This document shows positions 62,191-64,000 of a stretch of DNA of 64,000 nt, piece after piece. Made by a program: the position numbers and the translations under genes. Source of the stretch: Ailanthus altissimus (lineage: Eukaryota > Streptophyta > Magnoliopsida > Sapindales > Simaroubaceae); contig OX327686.1 in the NCBI GenBank assembly GCA_946807835.1, forward strand, positions 13,950,001 to 14,014,000, read 5' to 3'. The notes beneath the pieces were generated by a model. It worked only from the letters and a program-made list of their open reading frames with translations, did not search any database and was not told the DNA's origin. Numbering within the stretch: position 1 is the first letter of the stretch; each line of letters starts with the position of its first letter.

Positions 62191-63075
62191 GATAGATTTT
62201 TCAAAAATTTTAACCCATTATTTGCTATTTAGGGAGGAAAACATAGTTGTCTTGATGATAAATTGTAGCATCTTGTGAATAATAAGTGAATTAGTTTTAG
62301 TCGGCATGAGTTTGCATTAGTAATAAGTATAAAGATGGAAGAATTTTCTAATCTCTTGTTCAACTCTCTCATTACTTTGTCTCTGCAAATCTATCCTTAA
62401 TTATTTTTTTTTATCTTTTTGGTTTTTTCACACTCTCTCAAATTCATCATCCGACATTTCCACTTCATAAATCCGATCTCAAACCAGTTAATTGGCATTC
62501 CTACTTTCTCAAATCTTTATTACAATAATAATATAAAGACAACCCATTAGTCCAAATGCCTATCCCATTAGCAGATCAAATCCCATTCCCATCAACCTAT
62601 TGCATCTCCACTTTTTCAAATTCTTATTATTATAATCATGTAAAAACAATTCAAAACCCACCCAAAAAAAAAAAAATTATAACCAAAAATGAAGTGAATA
62701 TTCTATTCTTTTTTTTTTTTAAAGAGAAAGAGCCAATGAATTAGTTGATGATCAAGTCAACAATGAACCTACAATGAAAAATACAAATGCAATATGAGGA
62801 TTTTGGTTAATGGCTAGGGGGTTGGCGGTTGGGCATGATGGGAGGAGGGGACAACGTGAGAGGCGGGCTAGTCATGGTAGGAGGGGGAGGCGGGGTAACG
62901 ACCTGGGTTTTTAAATGATCGGTAGGAATTGATTGAGATTTAAAATTTTATTTTTTTTTAATTTTTTAAGATAAAATTTATGAAAAATGATAATTTAACC
63001 TTTAAGGTTTGGTAAAAGGGATAGTTTAGTTACTTAATTTTCAAAATACCTATTTATATCTTGTTATTAACAACC
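62191..63075. other. AT-rich intergenic DNA with a G-rich patch
   Basis: No gene. The plus strand at 62814-62910 is unusually G-rich (gggggttggcggttggg, gggaggagggg, ggagggggaggcgggg), set in very AT-rich DNA. Confidence 0.6.
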
Positions 63076-63788
63076 AACATTATTTGACAAAATATGCAAT
63101 TTGAAGCGTGTATATATCATTTTGCCTCTGGAAGGCAGAGCACGTGTATTCAAACATTGTCCTATCAATGATGTGTTAGAATAAATTTGAAAGAAATTAA
63201 TTGTTTTTAGGATGTTGAATTTTAAAGAGAAAAATAGTCTATTGTGCCAATTTCCCCCCTAAAATAAATGTAAAATTACAAATTTATCCTTTATTAAAAT
63301 TTAAGAGTATGATCGTTGCATTTTTACCATTGTTAGGGACTTTAAAAGCACAATTAAAGCTTGATTTTAGTCACAATTTCTAACTTTTTAGAGTATGACT
63401 GTTGTATTTTTTACTGTTGTTGGGGGACTTTAAAAGCACAACTGAAGCCTAATTTTAGTTACAATTAGTGACTAACATTACTTCATGGAATATGCAATTT
63501 GAAGCATGCATGTACCATTCTATCCCTAGAAGGCAGAGCGCGTGTATTCGAACATTGTCCCATCAATGATGTGTTAGAATAAATTAAAATGAAATAAATG
63601 GTATTTAGGATATTGAATTTTAGAGGGAAAAATAGTTTATCGTGCTAGTTTTTTCCCTAAATTAAATGTAAAATTATAAATTTTCCCTTAATTAAAATTT
63701 CAAAGTATCACCGTTGTATTTTGTATCGTTGCTGAGGGACTTTAAAAGCACAACTAAAGCCTGATTTTAGTCATAATTTATGGCTTTT
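63076..63788. repeat. Tandem duplication of about 398 bp with a nested 86-bp duplication
   Basis: Unit 1 starts at 63076 and unit 2 at 63474 (aacatta, then atatgcaatttgaagc, ggcagag, cacgtgtattc and tcaatgatgtgttagaataaa). Inside unit 1 the stretch starting agagtatga at 63304 is repeated at 63390. No coding capacity. Confidence 0.85.
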
Positions 63789-64000
63789 CTTTTGCTAAAT
63801 TTGCACTTTGGTACATATACTTTTCTTAGCATTTTTCTTTTTTTTGTGTGTGAATATTTCATTTATGAAACTTATATAAACTGATTTTGAATTTTCTTTT
63901 ACAATTATGGTAATGAAGCATAGAGATATTTCAACCACAAGTTTATTTTAGAATGCAAGCAATGTAAATAAGGGGCTAATAAAATTCAAGAATTGAAATT
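63789..64000. other. Intergenic to window end
   Basis: AT-rich, with nothing recognised. Confidence 0.5.

Noticed and set aside
1..64000. CRISPR arrays, rRNA, tRNA genes, bacterial operons or integrated T-DNA
   Set aside because: No regularly spaced short repeats, cloverleaf genes with A and B boxes, or bacterial gene order was seen; all direct repeats fit LTRs or local tandem duplications.

Overview
The window reads as nuclear DNA of a dicot-like flowering plant. It is AT-rich, its genes carry short exons with GT...AG introns and pyrimidine-rich acceptors, and most of the sequence is layered, decayed LTR retrotransposon. I could not fix the species. No rRNA, tRNA, CRISPR array, origin or bacterial-type operon was seen.

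Genes: only two protein-coding genes look intact. At 13618-15326 (+) is Mediator subunit 20: five exons and 222 residues, beginning with a 14-nt coding exon that is easily missed. At 17528-20111 (+) is RNA polymerase III subunit RPC4: ten coding exons and 303 residues. Both belong to nuclear transcription machinery, but for different polymerases; they look like chance neighbours rather than a functional unit. Facing RPC4 on the minus strand (21022-22481) is a CYP72-clan cytochrome P450 that has lost its central exons, including the oxygen-binding I-helix. A second copy of its promoter and exon 1 lies at 41984-42560, so an old P450 duplication has been pushed apart by transposons.

Layout: 1-7166 is an Athila-like Ty3/gypsy relic (env-like region and 3' LTR) split by a 2.8-kb LTR insertion with a perfect ATACA target duplication. 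7167-12880 is degenerate retroelement sequence split by a 2.19-kb solo LTR (duplication TAACT). 13.6-22.6 kb is the gene island, with a TRIM-like element between MED20 and RPC4. 23.8-41.9 kb is a retrotransposon stack: copia gag/protease/integrase, a minus-strand Athila-like element (protease, RT, RNase H, integrase, env-like region) with a nested solo LTR, a copia RNase H tail, and a second copy of the 2.2-kb solo LTR (duplication AAAAT). 45.2-52.5 kb is a Tat-like gypsy element with LTRs and gag but no pol, holding two LTRs of one other family in opposite orientations. 53.6-58.3 kb is a TRIM element split by a copia element whose GATTA duplication and LTRs are intact at both ends, and which itself holds a truncated third copy of the 2.2-kb LTR family. 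58.3-64 kb is AT-rich intergenic DNA with tandem duplications and one G-rich patch.

I found no convincing undescribed biological system. The best leads are the exon-deleted P450 and its promoter duplicate, the uORF overlapping the MED20 start, and a copia element whose two LTRs both begin TA instead of TG. All boundaries and family calls come from reading the sequence by eye, without database searches.
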